Source: Zhenpiania hominis (GTDB taxonomy: Bacteria; Bacillota; Clostridia; Peptostreptococcales; Anaerovoracaceae). Taken from it: DNA of 64,000 nt. The notes below the pieces were generated by a model, which saw nothing but the letters and a program-made list of their open reading frames with translations, was not told the origin of the DNA and did not search any database. A program made the position numbers and the translations under genes. Numbering within the stretch: the first letter of the stretch is position 1; each line of letters starts with the position of its first letter. Shown piece by piece: positions 10,034 to 18,193 of this stretch. The DNA lies in contig NZ_JACRYT010000003.1 of the NCBI RefSeq assembly GCF_014333425.1, positions 124,001 through 188,000 of the forward strand. The letters are read 5' to 3'.

Positions 10034-11175
10034 AAGTTTATAACAGAAGCGGGCGGCCTGATAATGTTGTTCGGAAAGAACAGGATATTATCCGCCAGTG
10101 CCGGGAACTTGAGAAAGAGCTTCCTTCGTTTCTAAAGGGATATTTCACATATTTGCGGAGTAATGTGCTTCCTATGACAAGGCTCGCGTATCTGCATGAT
10201 ATTCGTTTTTTCTGCCAGTATCTGATTGACGAGACATCGCTGACGGAGGCGGAATGTGTCCGGGATATTACTCTAAACGATTTTTCTCAGATAACGGCTC
10301 CGGATGTCAACAGCTTCCTCGATTACTGCAGGCATTATGAAGTGGAAAAGGATGGATTTACGGTTGCCTTTGAAAACAGCAATAAAACTCTGGCAAGGAA
10401 AAAATCTTCGTTGTCTGTTTTATTCAAACAGCTTTACCGGGATCAGAAATTGGAAAAGAATATTACAGACGGGTTTGATCCGATTCGGGTGCCAGGCGCC
10501 TCGGAGCGTGAGATTAAAGCTCTGCAGGATGATGAGGTTATGATTATGCTGGATGCGGTCTCCACCGGCAGCCATCTGACAAAAAAGGAACGGCAATACT
10601 GGGAAAAAACGAAGAAGCGGGATAAGGCGATTCTGATTCTGTTTCTGACCTACGGCCTTCGGTTATCAGAGCTGCAGCAGCTGAATGTATCTTCCTTTCA
10701 GTTTTCACGGGGAGAATTCCTCATCTACCGAAAGAGAGGAAAGGAATCCACTATGCCTCTAAATCAGTCGGTCACCATGGTGATCCAGGATTATCTGGAA
10801 AATGAACGGCCGGGAGATGAAACCTTAAGCGAGGAAAATCGGGACGCGCTGTTTCTTTCCCTCCAGGGAAAGCGCATGACAGAGCGGCAGATTCGGGAAC
10901 TGGTGAAAAAGTATACATCCATCGGTCTTTCGACTTCCCGAAAGAAGGGGTACAGCCCCCACAAGCTGAGGGCCACCGCGGCAACCAGTCTGATCGGACG
11001 GGGAAATTCGATTTATGATGTTCAGGCGCTGTTGGATCACGAACAGGTGACAACAACCCAGCTTTACGCGGCTCATAAGATGAATGTCAAACGGGATCTG
11101 GTGCGCGATATGGAATGGGAACTGGAGCGTTCCGGAAAAAAAGAGGGAAAACCTTATGAAAAAGATAAGAAATAA
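10012..11175 (+). CDS. Tyrosine recombinase/integrase (Xer-like)
   Basis: Site-specific recombinase of the lambda-integrase family. Residues 35-160 form the SAM-like core-binding domain. The catalytic domain has Arg in YGLRLSE near residue 216, the HxxR pair in PHKLRATAAT near residue 316, the late His in LLDHEQ near residue 343, and the nucleophile Tyr in TTQLYA near residue 352. All key residues are present, so it should be active. It overlaps miaA by 22 bases in a housekeeping operon, and there are no flanking direct repeats or phage genes that I can see. It could therefore be a chromosomal XerC/XerD-type resolvase rather than an element integrase. Confidence 0.85.
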   Translation: MDKGKDVKVYNRSGRPDNVVRKEQDIIRQCRELEKELPSFLKGYFTYLRSNVLPMTRLAYLHDIRFFCQYLIDETSLTEAECVRDITLNDFSQITAPDVNSFLDYCRHYEVEKDGFTVAFENSNKTLARKKSSLSVLFKQLYRDQKLEKNITDGFDPIRVPGASEREIKALQDDEVMIMLDAVSTGSHLTKKERQYWEKTKKRDKAILILFLTYGLRLSELQQLNVSSFQFSRGEFLIYRKRGKESTMPLNQSVTMVIQDYLENERPGDETLSEENRDALFLSLQGKRMTERQIRELVKKYTSIGLSTSRKKGYSPHKLRATAATSLIGRGNSIYDVQALLDHEQVTTTQLYAAHKMNVKRDLVRDMEWELERSGKKEGKPYEKDKK

Positions 11176-11234
11176 TTCATAATATAGATAAGAATTTAAT
11201 GGTAAGATCATTTGGAAAGGAAATAAGTAAGGAA

Positions 11235-12815
11235 ATGAAGAAGAAGGAAATATTCTGTGTGCTTGCAGCGTCGCTGTTTATCTCAAATTTCATATCGGTG
11301 TCCCCCGTCTCTGCAGTTGATTATTCCTTCATACAAAAAGTGGAGCCCCTTCAGTATGACTGGGAATTTCAGCAAGAACTGAAAGAAGACAAGGCAATCA
11401 AAAACGGAAAGCCAGATACTCGCTGGTTCGATCCGGAGGATCAGCGCAAGGAATACGAAATTTCCACAGAAGAGGAGCTTATGGGGCTTTCTCAACTGGT
11501 CAGCACAAGAGAATTTAACTGGCAGGTAAATGAAGTCTATACATTTAAGGGGATTACGATAAAGCTGATGAATGATATTGAGCTGACAAAGGATTGGACC
11601 CCGATTGGATATTCGGATATCTACGCCTTTGAGGGAATTTTTGAGGGAAATGGACATACAATTTCGGGAATTCATATTGAAAAAACCAGTGATGACAATC
11701 AGGGATTTTTCGGCTATCTGAAAGGAACGGTCCGAAATCTGAATCTGTCAGGAAGTATTGAAACAGAGACAAGTACTGTGGGAGGTCTTGCCGCTGTTAT
11801 GGCTCCGGATTCTTCTGTGGAAAACTGCACAGTTGATATGAACGTTTCCGGAAGGGACAAGGTCGGTGGCATTGTGGGACAGAGCACGTCCGCGCGGATT
11901 GAAGACTGCCATAATAAAGGAAATGTCAGCGGGACCGTAAAAGTCGGCGGCGTTGTCGGAGAAAACTGGAATGGATCTGTGGTCCAGTGCTCCAATACCG
12001 GCACCATATCTTCTTCCGGGCGTGGCGTAGGAACTTATGGAACCGGCGGGGTCGCGGGAAGATCGGTGGCAAGAGACGCCGTGATTCGGGAATGTTACAA
12101 TACCGGGTCTATTCGCTCCAACAATGAATGTACCGGTGGAATTGTCGGCTATACCAACGCTTCTGGTTCTACCGTAGAAAGCTGTTACAATACAGGGACG
12201 GTTTCCGGAGTGAAAGGAACGTCTTCGCTTGCGAATTATGTCGGTGGAATCGTCGGAAGCATTGGGGAGAACGGAGTTCGCCTGAGAAATTGCTATAATG
12301 TAGGCGCTGTGAAGAACGGAGAATATCTCGGCGGTGTTCTTGGAAACTTTACAGCCAATTATTACGCAAACATTGAGACCTATATCAGCAATAATTATTA
12401 CCTGGACGAATCTGCGCCGGTCGCGGTAGGGAAAGAAAAAGATGGAGAGGGAGAAAAGAATTATTCGAATGTGGCATCGGTAGAACTTTCCGGAGATTTG
12501 AGAAGCACACATATGGCGGCGGCGCTGGGCAGCGCATATCGCCCCGATCAGGGCGGCCTGCACGGGGTTAACAATGGATTTCCGGTTTTAACATGGCAGG
12601 AAGAAACCACGATAGACCGGAAAACGCTGCTGAAAAAAATGAAAATTAACTACAAGAAGGAGTTTAACGCTTTTTTTGACGCGCATCCTTATGGAACCGC
12701 ATCCGGTCAATTTATTTTGGAATTATCCAACCCGCATGTATTCTTTGAACGCCAGCTTTCGGATCAAAAAGCAAGGGCAGAAGAACGAGCAGAAAAAGAA
12801 GCGGCTGCGGAATAA
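11235..12815 (+). CDS. Secreted GLUG-repeat protein
   Basis: Likely exported surface or extracellular protein; specific role unknown. A signal peptide (KKK, then a hydrophobic run, then VSA before VDYS) fits a start at 11235. An upstream in-frame ATG at 11199 would add 12 residues and has a poorer ribosome site. About residues 175-370 carry at least five repeats of the GLUG type (VGGIVGQ, VGGVVGE, TGGIVGY, VGGIVGS, LGGVLGN), each followed by a CYNTGTVSG-like turn. This pattern forms beta-helical adhesin stalks. There is no LPXTG or membrane anchor; the C-terminus is charged and helical. It follows the recombinase gene by about 60 bases. Confidence 0.75.
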   Translation: MKKKEIFCVLAASLFISNFISVSPVSAVDYSFIQKVEPLQYDWEFQQELKEDKAIKNGKPDTRWFDPEDQRKEYEISTEEELMGLSQLVSTREFNWQVNEVYTFKGITIKLMNDIELTKDWTPIGYSDIYAFEGIFEGNGHTISGIHIEKTSDDNQGFFGYLKGTVRNLNLSGSIETETSTVGGLAAVMAPDSSVENCTVDMNVSGRDKVGGIVGQSTSARIEDCHNKGNVSGTVKVGGVVGENWNGSVVQCSNTGTISSSGRGVGTYGTGGVAGRSVARDAVIRECYNTGSIRSNNECTGGIVGYTNASGSTVESCYNTGTVSGVKGTSSLANYVGGIVGSIGENGVRLRNCYNVGAVKNGEYLGGVLGNFTANYYANIETYISNNYYLDESAPVAVGKEKDGEGEKNYSNVASVELSGDLRSTHMAAALGSAYRPDQGGLHGVNNGFPVLTWQEETTIDRKTLLKKMKINYKKEFNAFFDAHPYGTASGQFILELSNPHVFFERQLSDQKARAEERAEKEAAAE

Positions 12816-12853
12816 CAAAGAGCAAATTACGGAAACCTAGGAGAGAGAACGAA

Positions 12854-14146
12854 ATGCGAAAGAACACATATCAACTATTATCGGAGGAACTGGGCGTTTC
12901 TCCAAAGGTACTCGACCGGATCGAACAGGCGGAATCCGATATCCGCGGCGAGTTTGACAGCCTTGATGATATTATGGCTTATAATCAGTATAAAGTGCTG
13001 ACTGCGTTTCAGAATAATCGAATCAGTGATATGCACTTTTCCTGGAATACAGGATATGGATATAATGACGCGGGAAGAGAAGCTCTGGAACGGGTTTACG
13101 CGGATATTTTCCGGACAGAGGCGGCGTTGGTACGACCGATTATTGTAAATGGAACCCACGCTCTTACTTTAACACTGACGGGGATTCTCCGTCCCGGCGA
13201 TGAACTGATCTACTGTACAGGAGCCCCTTATGATACGCTGGAGGAAGTAATCGGAATCCGGGGTGAAGGCAAGGGCTCTCTGAAGGAGTTCGGTGTCAGC
13301 TATCAGCAGATTGAACTGACACCGGAAGGAGAGATTGATTTGGCAGCCTTGAAAGAAGCGATTACGGGAAAGACTCGCATGGTGACGGTACAGCGCGCGA
13401 CCGGATACGGATGGAGAAAGGCGATTACCATTGAGCAGATCCAGGAGTGGGCTGATTTTGTCCACGGAATCAATCCGGATATTATCTGTATGGTGGATAA
13501 CTGTTATGGAGAATTTCTCGACGTGAAAGAACCAACCGAAGTGGGAACGGACGTTCTTGCTGGATCTCTCATTAAAAATCCGGGAGGCGGGCTGGCGCTG
13601 ACAGGAGGATATATTGCCGGACGGCAGGATTTGATCGATGATATTTCTTATCGCATGACATCCCCTGGAATCGGCGGAGAATGCGGATTGATGTTCGGAC
13701 AGACACGAACAATGTTCCAAGGGCTGTTCCTGGCGCCCAAAACAGTAAATGGAGCAGTTAAGGGGGCTGCTCTGTGTGCCAAGGTTTTTGAAAATCTGGG
13801 GTTTGATGTGTGTCCAAAAGCAGAAGAAAAGCGGAGCGATATTATTGAGGCTGTCAAACTGGGAAGCCCGGAAGCAGTCGTTGCGTTCTGTGAAGGAATT
13901 CAGGCTGCTGCGCCGATTGACGCGCATGTGAAGCCTGTGCCATGGGATATGCCGGGATATGATGATCAAGTAGTAATGGCAGCGGGAGCCTTTATACAAG
14001 GATCTTCCATTGAGTTAAGCGCGGACGCGCCTATTCGTGAGCCTTATATCGTATATTTCCAGGGCGGGCTTACTTATGAACATTCTAAATTTGGGGTAAT
14101 TAAAGCTTTACAGGCTTTATATGAACAGAATTTAATTTCTCTGTAG
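12854..14146 (+). CDS. Methionine gamma-lyase family protein (YnbB, 'aluminium resistance')
   Basis: PLP-dependent enzyme of the Cys/Met metabolism fold, in the YnbB group once named aluminium-resistance protein. The 430 residues include a cofactor Asp in MVDNCYGEF and the PLP Lys in GSLIKNPGGG near residue 240, followed by GGYIAG. The true substrate of the family is not established. It commonly lies near miaA, hfq and lexA in Clostridia, and here it sits between the miaA operon and an SOS-regulated gene. The ribosome site AGGAGAGAG is well placed before the ATG. Confidence 0.9.
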   Translation: MRKNTYQLLSEELGVSPKVLDRIEQAESDIRGEFDSLDDIMAYNQYKVLTAFQNNRISDMHFSWNTGYGYNDAGREALERVYADIFRTEAALVRPIIVNGTHALTLTLTGILRPGDELIYCTGAPYDTLEEVIGIRGEGKGSLKEFGVSYQQIELTPEGEIDLAALKEAITGKTRMVTVQRATGYGWRKAITIEQIQEWADFVHGINPDIICMVDNCYGEFLDVKEPTEVGTDVLAGSLIKNPGGGLALTGGYIAGRQDLIDDISYRMTSPGIGGECGLMFGQTRTMFQGLFLAPKTVNGAVKGAALCAKVFENLGFDVCPKAEEKRSDIIEAVKLGSPEAVVAFCEGIQAAAPIDAHVKPVPWDMPGYDDQVVMAAGAFIQGSSIELSADAPIREPYIVYFQGGLTYEHSKFGVIKALQALYEQNLISL

Positions 14147-14184
14147 TTTTCAAAAGGGAATTTGGGTAGAGAGGGTGGCTGGAT

Positions 14185-14916
14185 ATGGACAAGCATAGAA
14201 AAGATAAAATTCATAAACGCATCAAAGTCATCAGTACGATTTTGAAATTCGCGCTGCTGCTTTTGATTATTATCGGGCTGCCGCTGTATATTTACTTTTT
14301 TGAGCCACAGCTTATCGACAGTATGTCCAGTATGGAAAATGTCAACGCGTTGTTCGAGCATTACCATGCGGAAAGTATTCTTGTTTATATTGGAGCGCAG
14401 ATTCTTCAGATTATTATCTGTGTGATTCCGGGCCAATGGCTCCAATTTGCGGCGGGATATATGTATGGGTTCTGGCTGGGCTTTTTATATTCGATTATCG
14501 GCGCGGCGATCGGATCGGTGGTGACCTATTATCTCGCCAAGCTTCTAGGGCGGGACGCCATGCATCTGATTTTTGGAGAAGCCAGGATTAACGAATTTAT
14601 CCATAAGCTAAACAGTAAGAAGGCAATTGTCATTGTTTTTTTGATTTTTCTGATTCCCGGGGTTCCAAAGGATCTATGTAACTATGCCGCTGGAATTTCC
14701 GAGATGAAACTCAAACCGTTTTTGACCGTTTCTCTTGTAGGGCGCAGCCCGGGAATGATGGGAAGTCTTCTGATTGGCAGACAGATTGAAGCTGGGAATT
14801 ATACTGGCGCCATTGTGGTTGCTGCGGTAGCTGTAGTTCTGTGCGTAGTGGGGATTATTATGAGAAAGCGTCTTACCGGTTGGATGGATAAAGCTTATGA
14901 TCGGCTTTATAAATAG
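14185..14916 (+). CDS. TVP38/TMEM64-family (DedA-like) membrane protein
   Basis: Integral membrane protein of 243 residues with about six hydrophobic segments, beginning near residue 18 (LLLLIIIGLPLYIYFF). The family signature region includes GQWLQFAAGYMYG near residue 95 and FLIPGVPKDLCNYAAG near residue 160, the re-entrant loops of the DedA/VTT fold. Members of this fold act in lipid or undecaprenyl-phosphate handling, but the substrate of this group is uncertain. It follows the YnbB-type gene by 38 bases and is probably co-transcribed. Confidence 0.85.
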   Translation: MDKHRKDKIHKRIKVISTILKFALLLLIIIGLPLYIYFFEPQLIDSMSSMENVNALFEHYHAESILVYIGAQILQIIICVIPGQWLQFAAGYMYGFWLGFLYSIIGAAIGSVVTYYLAKLLGRDAMHLIFGEARINEFIHKLNSKKAIVIVFLIFLIPGVPKDLCNYAAGISEMKLKPFLTVSLVGRSPGMMGSLLIGRQIEAGNYTGAIVVAAVAVVLCVVGIIMRKRLTGWMDKAYDRLYK

Positions 14917-14952
14917 CGGGCGAAGGGCCTAGCAAAGAGAAAGTGATACATT

Positions 14953-15222
14953 ATGAAACAGAGATTAAATTTTATTTTCTATGGGATTGCCCTTGTTTTG
15001 GTACTTATCCCCATCGGAATGGAGCAGTCCGTTGGAAGGCCGATGCAGCAGCCATGGGAAACCCTGATGCTTTCCGTCGGTATTGTATTCCTTATTTTAG
15101 GAAAACTTTTTACCATTAGACAAAAGGGCAGAGCAGGCGGCGCTGCCGGCTCAATTTTCACAGATCTGATCATTGTTGCTGCCCTTTGCGCAATGATTAT
15201 TTGGATGTTCGTAAAACTGTAA
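14953..15222 (+). CDS. Small integral membrane protein, unknown
   Basis: An 89-residue protein with three predicted membrane segments, near residues 7-22, 37-50 and 69-87, joined by short charged loops (TIRQKGRAGG). It has an ATG with a weak ribosome site (AAAGAGAAAGTGA) and lies 36 bases after the TVP38-family gene in the same direction. I recognise no family and no function. The SOS-type promoter of the next gene begins about 50 bases after its stop. Confidence 0.6.
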   Translation: MKQRLNFIFYGIALVLVLIPIGMEQSVGRPMQQPWETLMLSVGIVFLILGKLFTIRQKGRAGGAAGSIFTDLIIVAALCAMIIWMFVKL

Positions 15223-15247
15223 TCGGTATAAATCTTCCAAACAAATA

Positions 15248-15325
15248 CGAACAAATGTTTATTTTTCTCTTGACAAAGAATGAATGTTCGTGTATGATAA
15301 GAATATCAGAACGAACAAATGTTTC
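15248..15325 (+). promoter_or_regulatory. SOS promoter with three LexA boxes
   Basis: A strong promoter, TTGACA (15270-15275), 17-base spacer, TATGAT (15293-15298), is covered by LexA-type boxes of the Gram-positive consensus CGAACNNNNGTTCG. CGAACAAATGTTTA is at 15248-15261. AGAATGAATGTTCG is at 15277-15290, inside the spacer. CGAACAAATGTTTC is at 15312-15325, just after the -10. Repression by LexA and induction by DNA damage are inferred from this placement. Confidence 0.85.
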
Positions 15326-15367
15326 ATGCGTTTCATACACAGGAACATATCAAGGGAGGGATAAATC

Positions 15368-15700
15368 ATGATGGCAACTACTCATACCTGTAAAACCAGA
15401 AAAAGATATTACGTGAAATCCAGAAGTAGATTTACGATTTTTATCGTCTTATCGCTGCTTATTCTTGTTGGAGTGTTTACTACGGTCTTTGGCTTCAATA
15501 ATGCAGAGGGATCGACAAAACAGCAGTACGTTCAGGTAGAAGTCCTTCCTGGTGATACGTTATGGCAAATTGCAGACGAATATATGCCTGCCGATATGGA
15601 TCCACGGGAATCCGTTTATGTGATATGTGAACATAATCATATCTCCGCATCGGAACTTCAGGCAGGTCAAGTTTTGAAAATCCCCGTAAATAACCTCTAG
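15368..15700 (+). CDS. LysM-domain, YneA-like SOS cell-division suppressor
   Basis: A 110-residue protein with an N-terminal basic stretch, a single membrane segment near residues 21-40 (FTIFIVLSLLILVGVF) and a C-terminal LysM domain (VEVLPGDTLWQIADEY to LKIPV). YneA of Bacillus has this same layout and delays division after DNA damage by acting at the septum. The three LexA boxes in the promoter support that role. The ribosome site AAGGGAGGG serves an ATG at 15368; a second ATG at 15371 is equally possible. In Bacillus lexA is divergent from yneA, but no lexA gene lies beside this one. Confidence 0.82.
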   Translation: MMATTHTCKTRKRYYVKSRSRFTIFIVLSLLILVGVFTTVFGFNNAEGSTKQQYVQVEVLPGDTLWQIADEYMPADMDPRESVYVICEHNHISASELQAGQVLKIPVNNL

Positions 15701-15766
15701 TCTAACAAGACTGGAATTAATGTAGCAAATTATTTCCCTAAACCAATATTATATGATACAACGAAC

Positions 15767-15809
15767 AGAAAAGACGCCCCGATGGTTCCTCATTGAGGGC
15801 GTCTTTTCT
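15767..15809. terminator. Bidirectional intrinsic terminator
   Basis: A 13-bp perfect stem (AGAAAAGACGCCC / GGGCGTCTTTTCT) with a 17-base loop has A-runs on the 5' side and T-runs on the 3' side in both directions. It lies between the convergent LysM gene (+) and lipoprotein gene (-). Confidence 0.85.
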
Positions 15810-15823
15810 TTATAAGTCCTATT

Positions 15824-15857
15824 AACTATTCCGAAAATTTATGTTTTCGGAATAGTT
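15824..15857 (-). terminator. Long perfect hairpin downstream of lipoprotein gene
   Basis: A 14-bp perfect stem (AACTATTCCGAAAA / TTTTCGGAATAGTT) with a 6-base loop lies just beyond the stop of the minus-strand lipoprotein. No long U-run follows, so it may protect the 3' end or act with the adjacent bidirectional terminator. Confidence 0.55.
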
Positions 15858-15871
15858 ACGTCTATCCTATT

Positions 15872-16270
15872 TTAATTTTGTTCCTGTTTTTCAAATTCCA
15901 ATGTCGCGCCACCCTGTTCGACACTGAGCGTGTCGTCTTTTAATTCAAAGCTGAGTTCCGCGCTGGTATCATCTGTGACAATATAGGCGCCGTCTTTTCG
16001 TTCCCATTCGCCTTTGCCTTGTGTTCCCATCATATCCGCATCGACAGTATTATCTCCATTAAACGTAATTTTAGGAGTTTCTGTAGTATTTGTATTTTTT
16101 AAGAATTGTTTGACGGACATCTCCTGGCCAAGAGCGCTTACTTTACTCATTTCCCATGTCCCCACAACCGGATCATCGCTGGAATCTCCGCATGCAGATA
16201 GTAATAACATACAGCCCAGCAGCATAACGAGTAGCGTAAACGTTATAAAATGTTTTGTTTTCTTTTGCAT
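15872..16270 (-). CDS. Small lipoprotein, paralogue of the upstream gene
   Basis: Predicted cell-surface lipoprotein of 132 residues with a signal peptide and lipobox LLSAC near residue 27, followed by a domain beginning GTWEMSKVSALG and ending in short beta-rich segments. The start at 16270 follows AGAGGAGG with good spacing; an upstream in-frame start at 16303 would overlap the preceding gene and disrupt the signal peptide. It resembles its neighbour throughout (GTWEM, E-K-P-x-L/I-x-F, G-x-GxW, L-x-x-x-x-G), so the two are a tandem duplication. The GTWE-start beta domain recalls lipocalin-like DUFs. Function unknown. Confidence 0.78.
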   Translation of the reverse strand: MQKKTKHFITFTLLVMLLGCMLLLSACGDSSDDPVVGTWEMSKVSALGQEMSVKQFLKNTNTTETPKITFNGDNTVDADMMGTQGKGEWERKDGAYIVTDDTSAELSFELKDDTLSVEQGGATLEFEKQEQN

Positions 16271-16289
16271 GCTAAAAAACCTCCTCTTA

Positions 16290-16700
16290 CTATTGACGTT
16301 CATAGGTTAATGTATAGCCATTTTGTTTGATTGTTAACATGGAGCCGTCCATATCCACAGATTGGGTATGCTCCTCGCTGTCGGTTTTATAAGTTATAGA
16401 ATAATTGCCGTTTTCTTCCGCCCATGTTCCAGTACCGGAGTCCCCGTCTACATCAAGCGTGACCGATCCGTCTGTTTCAAATTTGAGGACAGGCACTTTT
16501 TCCACATCAGCAGATTTCATATAATCCTCGGCGCTCATCTGGCTGGTTCCACTTGAGATTTCAGTCATTTCCCAGGTGCCTGCGATTGCGTTGTTTCCAC
16601 CGGTCTTCTGATCGCTGCCGCAGGAAGCAAGGAAAAGGCACAGGAGCATCAACACTGAAATAAAAAAAAGGTGGTGCTTCGTTCTGGCTGTCTGATACAT
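16290..16700 (-). CDS. Small lipoprotein, first of a tandem pair
   Basis: 136-residue predicted lipoprotein with lipobox LASC near residue 27 and mature domain GTWEMTEISSGTSQMSAEDY onward. It has a ribosome site AGAGGAAATAACG before the ATG and ends 20 bases before its paralogue, so the two form a small operon. The mature parts are strongly acidic and short, with alternating beta-like segments that suggest an eight-strand barrel. No function is known to me. Confidence 0.75.
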   Translation of the reverse strand: MYQTARTKHHLFFISVLMLLCLFLASCGSDQKTGGNNAIAGTWEMTEISSGTSQMSAEDYMKSADVEKVPVLKFETDGSVTLDVDGDSGTGTWAEENGNYSITYKTDSEEHTQSVDMDGSMLTIKQNGYTLTYERQ

Positions 16701-16723
16701 CGTTATTTCCTCTTCTGTTTTAT

Positions 16724-16821
16724 AGTAATTGCTGCGTTGCCGCAGCTTGCTTTTGTGTAGCGTGTAACAATTGCGGCGGCAGAGGTATCAAAAGTTTTAG
16801 AACCCCTCCGCCGTGAACATG
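16724..16821 (-). pseudogene. Decayed remnant of a second acyl-CoA thioesterase gene
   Basis: Immediately after the thioesterase stop, the minus strand reads a partial copy of that gene's own N-terminal part. HVHGG then VLKLL, with one missing base before DTSAAAIVTRYTKASCGN, parallels NVHGGEIMKLMDSAAGAVAIRYAKENC of the intact gene. Homology covers only about 30 codons, with a frameshift and no start. I read it as a leftover of a tandem duplication. Confidence 0.5.
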
Positions 16822-16822
16822 A

Positions 16823-17269
16823 TTAGTTGTTTCTCAGCGCTCTCTTTTTTTCTACTTCTTCGAACAGCCGTTTTTCATCATCTGTTTCCGGTGTATATTC
16901 CGGTACGCTCTGCGGCCTTCCGTTTTTGCCCATGCAGACCATTGTAAAGTATGCGGACAAAGCTTTCTGTGGGCCGGAATGAGATACCAGATCCTCTGCT
17001 TCTACATTTACGAGGACTTCCATTGAGGTCCTTCCGACATATACAATAGAAGCGGTGCATGTGACGAGTGCTCCTACAAAGATCGGAAGATGGAATTCCA
17101 GTTCATCTACTCTGGCCGTAACGCAGTTTTCCTTCGCATAGCGTATCGCTACCGCTCCGGCCGCGGAGTCCATGAGTTTCATGATTTCTCCGCCATGAAC
17201 ATTGCCAGCCACATTGGCTTGATTTGGCAGCATAACCTGGCTTAGTACAATTTGATTTCTGATATTCAT
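16823..17269 (-). CDS. Acyl-CoA thioesterase, hotdog fold (YciA/BACH type)
   Basis: Hydrolyses acyl-CoA thioesters to free acid and CoA in the cytosol. The single hotdog domain of 148 residues has the conserved NVHGGEIMKLMDSAAG segment at residues 23-38, where the helix-borne Asp is the usual catalytic residue, then a beta-sheet with YVGRTSMEV. The C-terminal 35 residues are charged. A strong ribosome site (AGGAGGCAAAA) precedes the ATG. The chain-length preference cannot be read from sequence. It lies downstream of ruvX on the same strand. Confidence 0.88.
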   Translation of the reverse strand: MNIRNQIVLSQVMLPNQANVAGNVHGGEIMKLMDSAAGAVAIRYAKENCVTARVDELEFHLPIFVGALVTCTASIVYVGRTSMEVLVNVEAEDLVSHSGPQKALSAYFTMVCMGKNGRPQSVPEYTPETDDEKRLFEEVEKKRALRNN

Positions 17270-17296
17270 TTTTGCCTCCTGTTTTCTTTAATAACT

Positions 17297-17740
17297 CTAT
17301 AAACAAGGGGTCTGCTGCGAGTCCAGAAAGCTCTGCAGGATCAGCACAGCAGCCTGCTTGTCGATTACCTTTTTCCGTTTACTTCGACTAACATCGCCTT
17401 CAATCAGGACTTTTTCCGCCATTACGGTAGTCAGGCGTTCGTCCTGATAGACAATCTTTACATGGCTCATACCGGAACTTCTCATTTTATTTTCCAGCAT
17501 GGTTTTAAATGTATATACTTTTTCCGTCTGAGGGCTGTCGGTTCCGTCCAATTTTTTTGGCAGACCGATTACAACGGTATCACAGTCGTATTCCTTGATC
17601 AGATCCATAACTTTTCCAGCGTCTTTTCGGATGCCGATCCGTTCAATTGTTGTAACTCCCTGCGCGGTAATCAGCAGAGGATCGCTGACAGCAACGCCAA
17701 TTGTTTTATCCCCCACATCAAGCGCGATTTTCTTCTGCAT
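17297..17740 (-). CDS. ruvX: RuvX/YqgF family Holliday-junction resolvase-like nuclease
   Basis: RNase H-fold protein linked to pre-16S rRNA 5'-end processing and long regarded as a putative Holliday-junction resolvase. The 147 residues begin ALDVGDKTIGVAVSDPLL with the first catalytic Asp. VIGLPKKLDG is near residue 58, and YQDERLTTVMAEKVL near residue 99 carries the catalytic Glu. It follows ireB and alaS on the same strand, a conserved Firmicutes order, but a terminator-like hairpin separates it from ireB. Confidence 0.93.
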   Translation of the reverse strand: MQKKIALDVGDKTIGVAVSDPLLITAQGVTTIERIGIRKDAGKVMDLIKEYDCDTVVIGLPKKLDGTDSPQTEKVYTFKTMLENKMRSSGMSHVKIVYQDERLTTVMAEKVLIEGDVSRSKRKKVIDKQAAVLILQSFLDSQQTPCL

Positions 17741-17783
17741 AAAACTCCTCTCTCTGTTATAAGGATTCCCATAACAGAAAAAT

Positions 17784-17816
17784 AGCGGACCTAAAAATAT
17801 ATGGCCCGCTCTTCTT
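17784..17816 (-). terminator. Intrinsic terminator between ireB and ruvX
   Basis: On the minus strand AGCGGGCC (17810-17803) pairs with GGTCCGCT (17791-17784), one G-U pair, across an 11-base loop, followed by ATTTTTCTG. It may attenuate read-through from alaS-ireB into ruvX. Confidence 0.65.
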
Positions 17817-17831
17817 TCATTCTTCTTTTGT

Positions 17832-18080
17832 TCATTTGTGAAGATAGGACTTGATCAGTTCCTCCACCAGATCGTCGCGTTCAATGCGTCCGATAATATT
17901 TCGAGCATTGTTATGACTGGTAATATAGGAAGGATCGCCTGACAGAATATAGCCCACTAATTGGTCGATTGCATTGTATCCCCGTTCTTCCAGCGCGTCA
18001 TATACAATGGTCAGGATTTCTTCAATTGTGCGCTGTTCTAATTTATCCAGATTATCGTACATTCTTGTTTGTCTGTCCAT
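17832..18080 (-). CDS. ireB: IreB family regulatory phosphoprotein (UPF0297)
   Basis: 82-residue cytosolic protein. In Enterococcus, IreB is phosphorylated by the PASTA kinase IreK and lowers cephalosporin resistance. The sequence matches the family from the N-terminus ([39 protein letters not shown] split across the whole length) to the end ([15 protein letters not shown]). The family Thr-rich N-terminus is short here (RQTRMYDNL). It lies between alaS and ruvX, its usual place. The kinase is not in the window. Confidence 0.92.
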   Translation of the reverse strand: MDRQTRMYDNLDKLEQRTIEEILTIVYDALEERGYNAIDQLVGYILSGDPSYITSHNNARNIIGRIERDDLVEELIKSYLHK

Positions 18081-18193
18081 GTATGTACCTCCCTTGCTAT
18101 CTATCTTCTTTATTGATTATACACTTTTATACAATGAAGTACAAGAACTTTTACGTAATTTTACAAAGACTTAATCTTCTTCTTACACATTTT

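Noticed and set aside
10012-12815. Integrated mobile element
   Set aside because: No flanking repeats, tRNA end, excisionase or phage genes; codon use looks like that of the neighbours.
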